Of a stretch of DNA of 64,000 nt, positions 1 through 8,891 are shown piece by piece. A program made the translations under genes and the position numbers. The stretch lies in the NCBI GenBank assembly GCA_042095135.1, contig JBELBV010000001.1, forward strand, positions 107,108 through 171,107, written 5' to 3'. Numbering within the stretch: position 1 is the stretch's first letter; each line of letters begins with the position of its first letter. This DNA comes from UA16 sp042095135 (GTDB lineage: Bacteria > Bacteroidota > Bacteroidia > Flavobacteriales_D > Sanyastnellaceae). Under the pieces are notes generated by a model. It had not been told where the DNA came from. It saw nothing but the letters and a program-made list of their open reading frames with translations, and made no database searches.

Positions 1-73
1 CTCCACAGCCAATGAAAGCCAGGGATGCCACAGCGAAAACAATCGCTGAATGGGTAAATAATTTTAAGGACAT
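1..73 (-). CDS. N-terminal fragment of a lipoprotein (gene leaves window)
   Basis: A reading frame opens with ATG at 73 on the minus strand and runs off the left edge after 24 codons. The visible residues form a lipoprotein signal peptide: a short n-region with a Lys, a hydrophobic stretch (AIVFAVASLAF) and an FIGC lipobox. The product would be exported and lipidated on that Cys. Nothing of the mature protein is visible, so no function is assigned. It diverges from the LptF/LptG-like gene at 129 with 55 bp between starts. Confidence 0.6.
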   Translation of the reverse strand, partial: MSLKLFTHSAIVFAVASLAFIGCG

Positions 74-116
74 GGTTGCGTTGTTATCTGGTTAGCGACG
101 GCAAGTTACAGCATCC

Positions 117-124
117 TATCTTTG
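117..124 (+). promoter_or_regulatory. Bacteroidota -7 box (TATCTTTG), 4 nt before start
   Basis: Exact match to the Bacteroidota sigma-70 -7 consensus TAnnTTTG, followed by aaac and then the ATG at 129. A -7 box this close puts the transcript start at or next to the start codon. No clear -33 TTG element was seen. Confidence 0.55.
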
Positions 125-128
125 AAAC

Positions 129-1526
129 ATGAGACGATTCGCGAGCCTCTTGTTGCGGTCATTTTTGGCACCATTTGCCGTCACCATGCCTGTGGCGCTG
201 TTCATTTTGGACATGCAATTCTTGTGGGTGTACGCCGATGACTTGATTGGCAAAGGACTCGCGCCTTGGGTCATCGCAGAGCTGATGATTTACGCCTCAG
301 CACGACTCGTGAACCTCGCCCTGCCACTGGCCATTCTAGTTGCCTCCATTATGGCCTTTGGTTCGCTGGCCGAACGCAATGAACTCACAGCCCTCAAGTC
401 GGCTGGGCTTTCAGTGTTCCGCATCTTTCGACCATTGATTGTCACCATGCTCCTGATTTCAATGGGTGCCTTTTGGTTCTCCAATGCCGCGTGGCCGGTG
501 GCCAACCTCAAATTCCGTGCACTGCTTTTCTCAGTCACGCAAAAAAAACCAACGTTGAACCTCATCCCTGGCGCTTTTTACAACGGCATCGAAGGGTTTG
601 CTATTCGCATCGAAAGCAAGGAGGAGGACGGTACCTTGAACGACGTACTGATTCACGACCACCGCGAGGGGGAAACCGGCGTTTCACGAGTGATCCGCGC
701 TGCGCAGGGCACCATGGTTCAGCGCGGAAACCGGCTCACCATTGCGTTGAACAACGGCTTCAGCTATGAGGAAGATCTGGAGCAATCCAAGCGACGAAAG
801 GAACGCCTCCACCCCCACATCGCCTCGTCCTTTGAACGGCAATCGTTCGAAATTGACCTCGCTTCTTTGGATTTCAGCAAGGCCGACGAAGGCCTCTTCA
901 AACGCGCCCACGAGATGATGACCGTGGCGCAGCTTGGCATGGCTATGGATTCCCTGCAGGGTCTTGTAGACCAACGCCTGGAGGAAGTCGAACTGTACGG
1001 TGGGCGACAAACGGTGTTGTTACGGGATACCGTCACCGCGGTTGGCGCAGTCGAGGCAACGGGTCCGCTTTGGACGGTTTTGTCACCCACAGAGCGGCGC
1101 ATGGCGTTTGATGGCGCCCGTAGCTTGGCCCGAAACACCCGACAAGGAATCGCCAATGGCATTGAAAACGCGGACACACGGGTTCGGGCGATGAACCGTC
1201 ACGCCATCGAATGGCACCGCAAATTCTTCTTGGCATTGAGTTGTGTGCTGCTTTTTTTCATCGGCGCTCCGCTCGGAGCAATCATTCGGAAAGGCGGCTT
1301 GGGCATGCCTACGGTGCTGGCCATTGGAATTTTTCTCGCATTCTACATTTTGTCTATGATTGGTGAGCAGATGGTCAAAGCGGGGACGGTGACGCCGACA
1401 TTTGGCATGTGGATGAGCTCGCTCGCACTGCTCCCCTTTGCGATTTACTTCACGCGACAGGCCATGCGGGATGCACAAGCTTTCCAATTCAACTGGCCGT
1501 TTCACTTCTTCCGCAAATCCAACTGA
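129..1526 (+). CDS. LptF/LptG family LPS export permease
   Basis: Inner-membrane permease of the YjgP/YjgQ (LptF/LptG) family, a subunit of the LptB2FG transporter that extracts LPS from the inner membrane. The architecture fits: hydrophobic segments near residues 10-30, 55-80 and 95-120, a long soluble periplasmic region (about 130-360), and three more membrane segments at the C-terminus (about 365-455). The N-terminal stretch reading ASIMAFGSLAERNELTALKS matches the family's conserved cytoplasmic loop. At 465 residues it is longer than the roughly 360 of proteobacterial LptF/G, because of the larger periplasmic domain usual in Bacteroidota. It is first of a tight unit (3 nt to the next gene) with two glycosyltransferases. 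I cannot say whether it is LptF or LptG. Confidence 0.9.
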   Translation: MRRFASLLLRSFLAPFAVTMPVALFILDMQFLWVYADDLIGKGLAPWVIAELMIYASARLVNLALPLAILVASIMAFGSLAERNELTALKSAGLSVFRIFRPLIVTMLLISMGAFWFSNAAWPVANLKFRALLFSVTQKKPTLNLIPGAFYNGIEGFAIRIESKEEDGTLNDVLIHDHREGETGVSRVIRAAQGTMVQRGNRLTIALNNGFSYEEDLEQSKRRKERLHPHIASSFERQSFEIDLASLDFSKADEGLFKRAHEMMTVAQLGMAMDSLQGLVDQRLEEVELYGGRQTVLLRDTVTAVGAVEATGPLWTVLSPTERRMAFDGARSLARNTRQGIANGIENADTRVRAMNRHAIEWHRKFFLALSCVLLFFIGAPLGAIIRKGGLGMPTVLAIGIFLAFYILSMIGEQMVKAGTVTPTFGMWMSSLALLPFAIYFTRQAMRDAQAFQFNWPFHFFRKSN

Positions 1527-1529
1527 GGC

Positions 1530-2726
1530 ATGCGCATTCTTCAACTCTGCCATAAACCCCCGCGTCCGAGCAAGGACGGAGGATGCAGGGCCATGGATGC
1601 CATGACCCGAGGGCTGCTGGCCGACGGACACGAAGTGAAATTACTTTCTATAGCCACCGAGAAGCATCCTTGGCGTACCGAGGATGTGGAGCTGGAATAC
1701 ATCGAGCAAACGGGCATTGAAACGGTGCACCTAGACACACGGGTCAATCGGGTGGACGCCTTCGCCAATTTATTGACAGGCGACAGTTACAACATCAGCC
1801 GATTTCACGCGCCTGAATTTGAACAGTTACTTGTCCACGTGCTGCAGCGACAGGTATTCGACTTGGTCATTTTCGAAAGCTTGTTTACCGCCCCTTACCT
1901 GCCTCTTGTGCGGCAATACTGCGATGGCCCCATGGTCCTGCGAGCGCACAATGTTGAGCACCGCATTTGGGAATTGATGGCCGCTGAAACCGAGGCATTC
2001 ACCAAGCGCGTGTATTTGCAGCACTTGGCCGAACGCTTGAAATCGTACGAGGTGAATGCGATGCACGATTTCGATGCTATAGCGGCAATTTCAGAGAAGG
2101 ACAAGGCGGACTTCAAGGCCTTAGGGTGCTCCTGCCCGGTATTCACCCTGCCCTTTGGACTCGACCAAAAAGAGCTGCCCCCGGCGATACCAGGCCCCAT
2201 TGATCACGTCTTTCACATCGGCTCTATGGATTGGGATCCCAACGTACAGGGCGTCCAGTGGTTCTTAGACCACGTGTGGCCAGTGGTATTGCGCGAACTA
2301 CCCGAGGCACAATTGAAACTCGCAGGGCGAAAATTCAGCGACCAATTGGACGTTCACCGAACAAATACGACCGTTTTGGGAGAGGTCCCAAATGCATGGG
2401 ACGTCCTCTGCGATTCGGGCATCATGGTTATCCCCTTGCGTTCGGGAAGCGGCATGCGCATCAAGGCGATTGAGGCCATGGCAGCCGGACGTCCTGTGGT
2501 CTCAACCTCCCTCGGTATGGAGGGCATCCATGGTGAAAACGGAACGCACTTTTTCATTGCAGATGACGCAAGTTCTTTTGCCCAACGCATCATTGATTTG
2601 CACAATAATCATTGGCAAGCGCAGGAAATGGGCGAAGCGGCACGCGCGTTCATCGAAGCCGAATTTTCCAATCAAGCCCTTACACGATCGCTCATCCACT
2701 TCATCCAACGCATCTTTGACCTGTGA
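1530..2726 (+). CDS. Glycosyltransferase, GT4-like
   Basis: Predicted GT-B fold glycosyltransferase of 398 residues that transfers a sugar from a nucleotide-activated donor; donor and acceptor are unknown. The N-terminal domain opens with MRILQLCHKPPRPSKDGG, a typical Rossmann start with an acceptor-side loop. The C-terminal domain has the GT4 donor-site pattern GSGMRIKAIEAMAAGRPVV (about residues 310-330), with the conserved Glu residues. It starts 3 nt after the LptF/LptG-like gene and overlaps the next glycosyltransferase by 4 nt (GTGA). This context suggests surface polysaccharide or LPS decoration. Confidence 0.85.
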   Translation: MRILQLCHKPPRPSKDGGCRAMDAMTRGLLADGHEVKLLSIATEKHPWRTEDVELEYIEQTGIETVHLDTRVNRVDAFANLLTGDSYNISRFHAPEFEQLLVHVLQRQVFDLVIFESLFTAPYLPLVRQYCDGPMVLRAHNVEHRIWELMAAETEAFTKRVYLQHLAERLKSYEVNAMHDFDAIAAISEKDKADFKALGCSCPVFTLPFGLDQKELPPAIPGPIDHVFHIGSMDWDPNVQGVQWFLDHVWPVVLRELPEAQLKLAGRKFSDQLDVHRTNTTVLGEVPNAWDVLCDSGIMVIPLRSGSGMRIKAIEAMAAGRPVVSTSLGMEGIHGENGTHFFIADDASSFAQRIIDLHNNHWQAQEMGEAARAFIEAEFSNQALTRSLIHFIQRIFDL

Positions 2727-3955
2727 AAATTCTCGTGCTCACGTCGAGGCTGCCCTGGCCACTTGACAAAGGAGATAAGCTGCGCGCTTACCACCAAATC
2801 AGGGAATTGGCCAAAACCCATGACGTCTATTTGTTTTGCCTGACTTCGGGCAAGGAATCACTCACAGCGACCGAGAACAAGCCGCTGAGCAGTATGATAG
2901 AAGGCGTCGTAGTCCATCGCTTGAGCACCGTGAAACGGTTGGTGCGACTTGCGTTGGCTCCATTCAGTGCGCGACCGTTCCAAGTACACTGGTTTTATCA
3001 GCGCACGGCGAAACGCGAGCTGGATCGATGGATTGCGGAAATTCAGCCCGACGTTATCTATTGCCAGTTGGTCCGCATGGCGACCTACGTGCAGCACATG
3101 CATCACATTCCTAAGGTCATAGACTACATGGATGCACTAAGTGCAGGCATTGCGCGTCAGTCCCGACTTGCGCCGCGGCTATTGAGGTGGTTGTACCGCA
3201 TCGAATACCGCCGTCTCAAGGGCTTCGAATCGACTGTGTTCGACTACTTCGACGGCAAGACCATTATCAGCGACGCGGATCGAAAGCTCATTCAACATGT
3301 CGAGAACCACCACATAGAAGTCATACCCAATGGCATTGACACCGAATTTTTTAGCCTTACTCACTTTGCCGGGGAGCGGCAGGAAGACGACGTGTTGCTG
3401 TTCTCTGGTAACATGAGCTACCCGCCGAATGTTGATGCGGCGAAGCAGCTGGTCAACGATGTCCTTCCCCTTGTGCAAACTACGGGCGTCAAGGTGGTCA
3501 TCGCTGGTACAGACCCGGCCCCGGAAGTGCGCGCCCTTGCCGGGGAAAACGTCGAAGTCACCGGCTGGATGGAGGACATCCGCAGCGCATATGCATCGGC
3601 AACTTTGTTCGTGGCCCCACTGCGCATTGGCACAGGGCAGCAAAACAAAATCCTCGAAGCCATGGCCATGCAGCTGCCGTGCATCACGACCCAACATGTT
3701 GCCAGTGGTTTCCCGGCAATGGAGACCACCGTGCCATTGAATGTCGCCAACTCACCGGAAGGGTTGGCGCGCCATATAGACCGTTTATTGCGCGATAGAA
3801 AACTGGCCCAATCAGCTGGTAGTTTGTCACGAGAATGGGTTGAAAAACACTGTGCATGGTACGCCTCAACAGAAAAACTTACTGATACATTCGTACATTC
3901 AATGTCCCACGAAACGGATTCTTCGGTATGGCCCACTCAGATCCCAGCCTCTTAG
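2723..3955 (+). CDS. Glycosyltransferase, TIGR03087-like
   Basis: Second GT-B glycosyltransferase of the unit, 410 residues. The N-terminus (TSRLPWPLDKGDKLRAYHQI) matches the start typical of the sugar-transferase group TIGR03087, and the C-terminal donor site reads TGQQNKILEAMAMQLPCITT. It begins with a GTG that overlaps the previous stop (GTGA), so translation is probably coupled. Its last 28 bases overlap the oxygenase gene. Substrate unknown; the neighbours suggest a lipid-linked or LPS-linked glycan. Confidence 0.83.
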   Translation: MKILVLTSRLPWPLDKGDKLRAYHQIRELAKTHDVYLFCLTSGKESLTATENKPLSSMIEGVVVHRLSTVKRLVRLALAPFSARPFQVHWFYQRTAKRELDRWIAEIQPDVIYCQLVRMATYVQHMHHIPKVIDYMDALSAGIARQSRLAPRLLRWLYRIEYRRLKGFESTVFDYFDGKTIISDADRKLIQHVENHHIEVIPNGIDTEFFSLTHFAGERQEDDVLLFSGNMSYPPNVDAAKQLVNDVLPLVQTTGVKVVIAGTDPAPEVRALAGENVEVTGWMEDIRSAYASATLFVAPLRIGTGQQNKILEAMAMQLPCITTQHVASGFPAMETTVPLNVANSPEGLARHIDRLLRDRKLAQSAGSLSREWVEKHCAWYASTEKLTDTFVHSMSHETDSSVWPTQIPAS

Positions 3956-4899
3956 CAGGCATCCCCACCCTCGATATTCGCGCCTTCATAGATGGCGATG
4001 AGAAGGAGAAATCAGCTTTTGCCGCAGCCCTCGGTGAGGCGTACGAAACCATTGGTTTTGCTGCCATCCATGGGCACGGAATTCCCGACAATTTGATCTC
4101 GCGCCTTTACAGCGAATCTGAAGGGTTTTTTGCCTTACCCGCCGAAACGAAGCGCCGGTACGCACGTCCGGAAGCCAAAAACCAGCGCGGATTTGTTTCG
4201 ATGGGTATTGAACATGCAAAGGATAGCGAAGCGGCTGACTTGAAAGAATTCTGGCAGGTGGGACAGCCCCATCCGCCGATCAACCACGAACCTTTGCATT
4301 TCCCCAGCAACGATGAGGTTGCCGAATGCCCCGCGTTTCAACAGACTGCTGTAGCGACATTCGAGGCCCTTGAATCGCTTGGGCAGACCATGCTGCGTGC
4401 GATCGCCATCCATCTAGGGGTGGATGAATTTTACTTCGATGATTGGGTCAAGGGAGGCAATTCCATTCTTCGTGCCATTCACTACCCGCCCATCACCGCA
4501 GAACCAGATTCGGCGGTAAGGGCTGGCCAGCACGAGGACATCAACTTGATCACCTTGCTCGTGGGCGCTTCCGCTTCCGGATTGGAGGTGCTTCGGCATG
4601 ACCACACTTGGATTCCTATCACGGCCTTGCCCGAGCACATTGTGGTCAATGTAGGCGACATGCTGCAGCGGTTGACGAACCACCGATTGAAGTCAACAAC
4701 CCACCGCGTTGTAAATCCTCCACGCTCGGAATGGAGCAAACCACGTTTCTCCATGCCATTCTTCTGCCATCCCAAGCCGGACATGCGGCTCGATGCCATG
4801 CCACACTTGGTGGAAACAGGATCGGATCCTGTCGATCCGCCCATCAATGCGGGTGAATACCTCGAACAGCGCTTGCGTGAAATTGGCTTGGCCAAGTAG
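3928..4899 (+). CDS. 2-oxoglutarate/Fe(II) oxygenase, isopenicillin-N-synthase-like
   Basis: Non-heme iron oxygenase of the IPNS/2OG-Fe(II) superfamily, 323 residues. The N-terminal DIOX_N-like part begins around IPTLDIRAF (residues 12-20). The double-stranded beta-helix carries the iron triad His202-x-Asp204 (GQHEDINLITLL) and His259 (STTHRVVNP), then the 2OG-binding RFS motif at 273-275. Iron-binding residues are intact, so it should be active; the substrate is unknown. The ATG at 3928 lies inside the end of the upstream glycosyltransferase (28-nt overlap) and gives the family's usual N-terminus. It ends the envelope operon, which is an unusual place for an IPNS-like enzyme. Confidence 0.85.
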   Translation: MAHSDPSLLAGIPTLDIRAFIDGDEKEKSAFAAALGEAYETIGFAAIHGHGIPDNLISRLYSESEGFFALPAETKRRYARPEAKNQRGFVSMGIEHAKDSEAADLKEFWQVGQPHPPINHEPLHFPSNDEVAECPAFQQTAVATFEALESLGQTMLRAIAIHLGVDEFYFDDWVKGGNSILRAIHYPPITAEPDSAVRAGQHEDINLITLLVGASASGLEVLRHDHTWIPITALPEHIVVNVGDMLQRLTNHRLKSTTHRVVNPPRSEWSKPRFSMPFFCHPKPDMRLDAMPHLVETGSDPVDPPINAGEYLEQRLREIGLAK

Positions 4900-4916
4900 C
4901 CCGTTTAACGCCCGTT

Positions 4917-4939
4917 AAGAAACCGGTTAGGTTTTCTTT
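4917..4939 (+). terminator. Possible weak terminator hairpin after the oxygenase gene
   Basis: AAGAAACC (4917-4924) can pair with GGTTTTCTT (4930-4938) with one bulged T and a 5-nt loop; the 3' arm is itself T-rich. It lies 18 bp after the oxygenase stop. The stem is AT-rich and imperfect, so this is weak. The rest of 4900-5008 shows no other clear signal. Confidence 0.3.
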
Positions 4940-5008
4940 AGAAAATCTCGATGCGATTTCAGCGCTGCATCGTGTTGTTTTGGAGCAATCCACAACGATA
5001 CGAACACG

Positions 5009-6478
5009 ATGAAACATCCATTGATTTCAGCGGCCATTGGCTTGTGCACCGGATGCCTTGGTGCCCTCTTGACTTTGCAGTACTACGCCCCCGAGGGACA
5101 AGACCCTCAGCCGCAATACAACCCCGTTTTCACCACCCTTGGGTCCAACCCAATTTCCTCTGTGGCGGAAGCGCCATCTTTTGTCGAAGCGGCAGAACGC
5201 ACGGTTGATGCTGTGGTTCATGTCAAAACACTCCAACGACAAGGAGGACCGGCAAATCCGTGGTTCGAACTGTTCGGATACGGAACACCCGACCGTATCG
5301 CGCAGGGTTCTGGGTCAGGCGTCATTATTGATAAACGCGGGTACATCGTGACCAACAACCACGTCATCGACCAAGCCGACGAAGTTGTCGTCTCCTTGAA
5401 TGACAACCGATCCTATCCAGCGACCCTGGTCGGCACTGATCCCGCTACGGACTTAGCAGTATTGAAAATTGAACCGTATGGGACCATTCCTACCGTCGAT
5501 TTTGGAGCCTCGAGTGATGTACGCATAGGGGACTGGGTATTGGCTGTCGGCAATCCATTCGACCTGACTTCGACCGTAACAGCTGGCATCGTCTCAGCTA
5601 AGTCACGCGACATCAACATTCTGCGAGGAGACCCCCGCACCATGGAGTATCCCATTGAATCGTTCATCCAAACAGACGCAGCGGTCAACCCCGGAAACAG
5701 TGGCGGCGCACTGGTCAATACGCGCGGTGAATTGATTGGCATTAATACCGCAATAGCCTCTCGAACGGGCAGCTACAGCGGATATTCCTTCGCGGTGCCA
5801 TCGACCATCGTAGAAAAGGTCGTGGGTGATCTGTTGAACTTCGGCGAAGTGCGCCGCGCCTACCTCGGCATTCAAATTATCCCAGTTACCGAAGCCCTCG
5901 CTGAGGAACTCGCATTGGAGTCCATATCTGGATGCGCTATCACCGGGATTGTACCGGAAAGTGGTGCCGCCGAGTCGCCCCTGCGCCAAGGTGATGTCGT
6001 GTTGGCGGTCGACGGAACTCCCATTGGTGATTTTCCCGAGCTCCAAGAGTGCATTGCGCGCTATCACCCGGGTGATGTGGTAGAAGTGCAATACGCACGG
6101 GACGGATCCACATCCGAAGCCCGCGTGCAACTGAAATCGAGGGACGGCCAAACGGACTTGACGGAGAAATCAGATCACACTTCTAGTGACGGGGACATCT
6201 GGCTTGAAGAGGCCAGCGCCGGCCTTGCTCCAGTCGGATCTGTAGTTGCGGCCGATTTGGGAACCAAGGGCGGTGCCCAGGTGATATCTCTGGGTAAAGG
6301 GAAGTTTGCCAAGGCAGGAATTCGGAAGGGATTTATCATTACCAAAATCAATTCGCGCTCCATCGAAGGGCCGGAGGACGTGTCAGCCGCATTTGAAGAT
6401 TTTGAGGGAGGGTTGCTCGTTGAGGGCATGTATCCGAACGGTCAAAAAGCGTATTATGGGATGGCTGTAAGGCCTTGA
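5009..6478 (+). CDS. HtrA/Deg-family periplasmic serine protease with two PDZ domains
   Basis: DegP/DegQ-type protease for envelope protein quality control. An N-terminal hydrophobic segment (about residues 4-25) exports or tethers it to the periplasm. The trypsin-like domain has the triad His118 (TNNHVID), Asp148 (ATDLAVLK) and Ser231 (NPGNSGGAL). Two PDZ domains follow, about 280-375 and 395-485. The length of 489 matches Do-type proteases. It is probably a single-gene unit, 109 bp after the oxygenase gene and 69 bp before the next gene. The exact paralogue (degP, degQ or degS) cannot be settled from sequence alone. Confidence 0.93.
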   Translation: MKHPLISAAIGLCTGCLGALLTLQYYAPEGQDPQPQYNPVFTTLGSNPISSVAEAPSFVEAAERTVDAVVHVKTLQRQGGPANPWFELFGYGTPDRIAQGSGSGVIIDKRGYIVTNNHVIDQADEVVVSLNDNRSYPATLVGTDPATDLAVLKIEPYGTIPTVDFGASSDVRIGDWVLAVGNPFDLTSTVTAGIVSAKSRDINILRGDPRTMEYPIESFIQTDAAVNPGNSGGALVNTRGELIGINTAIASRTGSYSGYSFAVPSTIVEKVVGDLLNFGEVRRAYLGIQIIPVTEALAEELALESISGCAITGIVPESGAAESPLRQGDVVLAVDGTPIGDFPELQECIARYHPGDVVEVQYARDGSTSEARVQLKSRDGQTDLTEKSDHTSSDGDIWLEEASAGLAPVGSVVAADLGTKGGAQVISLGKGKFAKAGIRKGFIITKINSRSIEGPEDVSAAFEDFEGGLLVEGMYPNGQKAYYGMAVRP

Positions 6479-6547
6479 GTCACAGGGGGTAGTATGAGGT
6501 GAACAAAAGCAGGAACCTCTTGGAGCCGCGAGTGTTCTTTTGATACT

Positions 6548-7180
6548 GTGCAACTACCCCTTACTACCATCCCACTGTTTCCGCTGGGCTTGCTGCCCCT
6601 GCCTGGAGAACGCTTGGCACTTCACATCTTCGAACCAAGGTTCCAACGCCTATTCTTGGCGTTGGAAAACAATGAAGTTGAAGAGTTCGGCATCGCCTAC
6701 CACACCCCGTCCAATCCCCACTCGTTCGATGCACCCATTTACGGGGGAATTGTGCGCCTTGTGTTCGCCACCGAACCGGGACGTTCTGGCGAGCGCGATG
6801 CCGTTGTGCAATGCGTCAACCTGTTCACCACCAATCAAATCAACGTCAACCATCCTGGCAATGAACCGCCATACCCTGTGGGTACCATTGACCGGGTGCA
6901 AGCATGGAAAAACTGGAGCGTACCGACAGGAGCAACCGACCACATTCAAGAGCTGGCCAACTACTGGAAATCACAAGGCAGCAAAGCGGAGGAACAGGGT
7001 CCCGTCCAATCCCTGACCGAAGCCATGGTGCGCTACGATTTCAATCCCATCGAACGGCATGAGGTGCTCCGCTGCAAAAGCGAAGAAAAACGCGAGGCAC
7101 GTTTCATTGAGACGGTCCAATTCAAGGCCCTCATCGTCCAGCAAATGCAATTGAAATCGAAGGGACAGTTTCCCAATTAA
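6548..7180 (+). CDS. LON substrate-binding (N-terminal) domain protein
   Basis: A 210-residue protein made essentially of the Lon N-terminal (PUA-like) domain without the ATPase or protease parts. The start TTIPLFPLGLLPLPGERLAL, followed by HIFEPRFQRLF, is the domain signature. Stand-alone LON proteins are common in Bacteroidota and their role is unclear; peptide or substrate binding is the usual guess. The start codon is GTG at 6548; a partial -7 box (TTCTTTTG, 6535-6542) lies 5 nt before it, which supports that start. Confidence 0.85.
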   Translation: MQLPLTTIPLFPLGLLPLPGERLALHIFEPRFQRLFLALENNEVEEFGIAYHTPSNPHSFDAPIYGGIVRLVFATEPGRSGERDAVVQCVNLFTTNQINVNHPGNEPPYPVGTIDRVQAWKNWSVPTGATDHIQELANYWKSQGSKAEEQGPVQSLTEAMVRYDFNPIERHEVLRCKSEEKREARFIETVQFKALIVQQMQLKSKGQFPN

Positions 7181-7185
7181 GGAGC

Positions 7186-7193
7186 TATTTTTG
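7186..7193 (+). promoter_or_regulatory. -7 box (TATTTTTG), 4 nt before start
   Basis: Exact TAnnTTTG match followed by ctcc and ATG at 7198. It lies just after the LON-protein stop, so the arginine-related genes may be transcribed separately from it. Confidence 0.55.
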
Positions 7194-7197
7194 CTCC

Positions 7198-7953
7198 ATG
7201 CCTCAAAATCGTTCCTTTCTGCCTACCGCAGGGCTCTGCCTCATTGTTGGGGTGTGGTTCTCCTGCGACTCGTCCACCTCCCCTGTTTCTCGAGCACAAG
7301 ATCTCCCTCAGCTCAGTGGTGATCAGATTGAGCATGTCACCATCTCGGAAGACGCTCTGCACGCCTATGTATCATCCGACACATTGGAAATCATCGCACG
7401 CGACTTGACCGAGTACTTCGCCGCAACCAATGAGGGCCGTTGGGCCGACCTGATGCATTACTTTCCCATGCACAAGAAGCAAGGCGACACCACGTTCGTT
7501 AAAAGCAGCATCGAAGCATTGGACCACTGGACCGAGCGAGGTGTGAAAAACCGCACGGCAGCAGCAGAAATTCTGTACGCTAGCCCCACTTTTTCCGACG
7601 GGGACCAAGAAGTGGTATTGCTCAATATGCAACTGAGCCACTTTGTCGAATTTCATCCCCATTACGATGGACCGCGACCTGACGGCATGAAGGGCATGGT
7701 GGAATCGAATTACGGCAAGGGCAACGCCGTTTACAAAGAGGCTCCGCTGGCGCCTGGTGATTCGTTACCCCTTCGGTATTGGGAAGTCTCCGGATTGAAC
7801 CGTATTTGGGCCGTAAGCCATGTGGATTCCACGCACTGGTGCTTCCTTCCTCCGAACTTCAATGAATCGGGAGCTGCCTCCATGATGGGTGCAAATGCCA
7901 TGGTCGAAGCACTACGCCACCGTCGGGCCAACGATCCCACCTCAGAGCGATAA
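7198..7953 (+). CDS. Hypothetical lipoprotein
   Basis: A 251-residue protein with a lipoprotein signal peptide (hydrophobic TAGLCLIVGVWFS, then Cys at 23), so it is probably anchored in the envelope. The mature part is soluble, rich in aromatic residues and acidic, with no motif I recognise. The stretch around residues 60-90 (YFAATNEGRWADLMHYFP) resembles NTF2-like proteins, but this is only an impression. It sits 11 nt upstream of two guanidino-group enzymes and argS and is probably cotranscribed. Confidence 0.7.
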   Translation: MPQNRSFLPTAGLCLIVGVWFSCDSSTSPVSRAQDLPQLSGDQIEHVTISEDALHAYVSSDTLEIIARDLTEYFAATNEGRWADLMHYFPMHKKQGDTTFVKSSIEALDHWTERGVKNRTAAAEILYASPTFSDGDQEVVLLNMQLSHFVEFHPHYDGPRPDGMKGMVESNYGKGNAVYKEAPLAPGDSLPLRYWEVSGLNRIWAVSHVDSTHWCFLPPNFNESGAASMMGANAMVEALRHRRANDPTSER

Positions 7954-7964
7954 TCGAGGCGTAG

Positions 7965-8891
7965 ATGAAATCCATCGCCTGGAACATCCAAGATGAATGG
8001 CAGCCCTTGGAGGCCGTCATGGTGGGCATCGGGGCCGGCATGGGCCCCGTTCCAACCCTCGAGGACACCTACGACCCCCAATCGCGGAAACACGTTGAAC
8101 GAGGCACCTACCCCCGTGAATCCGATGTGGCCCGTGAGTTGGATGCATTTGCTTCAGTACTGAAGGCGCGTGGAGTCCAAATCAAACGTCCCGAATCACT
8201 GGGCTTCAACCAGGTGTTCGCACGGGACATTGGCGTGGTCATCGACAACGCCTTTGTTTTGACCAGTATGGTCCAAGACCGAGAACAAGAGCAAGCCGGT
8301 ATTGTGCGCATGCTCGAAGGAAATCCAGGTACCGTCCACCGTCCGCCAGAAGATGTCAGACTGGAAGGCGGAGACATCATGCCGATGCGCGGTGAAATCT
8401 GGGTAGGGTGTGCGGATGAGGAGGACTTCAATACGTATACCACTGCGCGCACCAACCTCAAAGCGGCAGCATGGCTAGGCACCCTTTTTCCCAATCGGCA
8501 AATCAGAACGTTTGAATTGCAGAAATCGGACCGTGACCCCCAACGGAATGCTTTGCATTTGGACTGCTGCCTGGCTCCATTAGGCATGGGCCATATGATG
8601 GTGCATTCTGCTGGATTCAAGTGCTCGGATCAATTGCAAAACTTGCTCCATCGCTTCGATGCCTCTAAAGTTTGCGAGGTCACAGCCGAAGAAATGGAAC
8701 ACATGCAATGCAACGTCTTAAGCATCGCACCTGATACTGTGGTGTCTGACAAGCGTTTCGAACGGACCAATCACATCCTTCAAAATTGGGGATACCAAGT
8801 CATTGAAGTCGACCTTCAAGAAACCTCAAAAATGGGAGGATTGCTCCGATGCGCCACCCTCCCACTCCGCAGAACTCCGATCACACGATGA
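7965..8891 (+). CDS. Amidinohydrolase/amidinotransferase-superfamily enzyme (arginine deiminase/DDAH-like)
   Basis: Member of the guanidino-group-modifying (pentein) superfamily, which hydrolyses or transfers the guanidine group of arginine-like substrates through a Cys-amidino intermediate. Catalytic residues are visible: Arg87-Asp88 (FARD), Glu134 and Asp137 (LEGGD), His198 with Asp200 (LHLD) and nucleophile Cys296 (GGLLRCATLPL). The length of 308 suits DDAH-like or bacterial amidinotransferase-like members. The exact reaction (deiminase, dimethylargininase or amidinotransferase) cannot be fixed from motifs. It overlaps ctlX by ATGA, so translation is probably coupled. Confidence 0.85.
   Translation: MKSIAWNIQDEWQPLEAVMVGIGAGMGPVPTLEDTYDPQSRKHVERGTYPRESDVARELDAFASVLKARGVQIKRPESLGFNQVFARDIGVVIDNAFVLTSMVQDREQEQAGIVRMLEGNPGTVHRPPEDVRLEGGDIMPMRGEIWVGCADEEDFNTYTTARTNLKAAAWLGTLFPNRQIRTFELQKSDRDPQRNALHLDCCLAPLGMGHMMVHSAGFKCSDQLQNLLHRFDASKVCEVTAEEMEHMQCNVLSIAPDTVVSDKRFERTNHILQNWGYQVIEVDLQETSKMGGLLRCATLPLRRTPITR

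Noticed and set aside
1083..1631. Minus-strand open frame of 182 codons over the LptF/LptG gene
   Set aside because: It is antisense to a well-supported membrane protein gene, with no domain or plausible start context.
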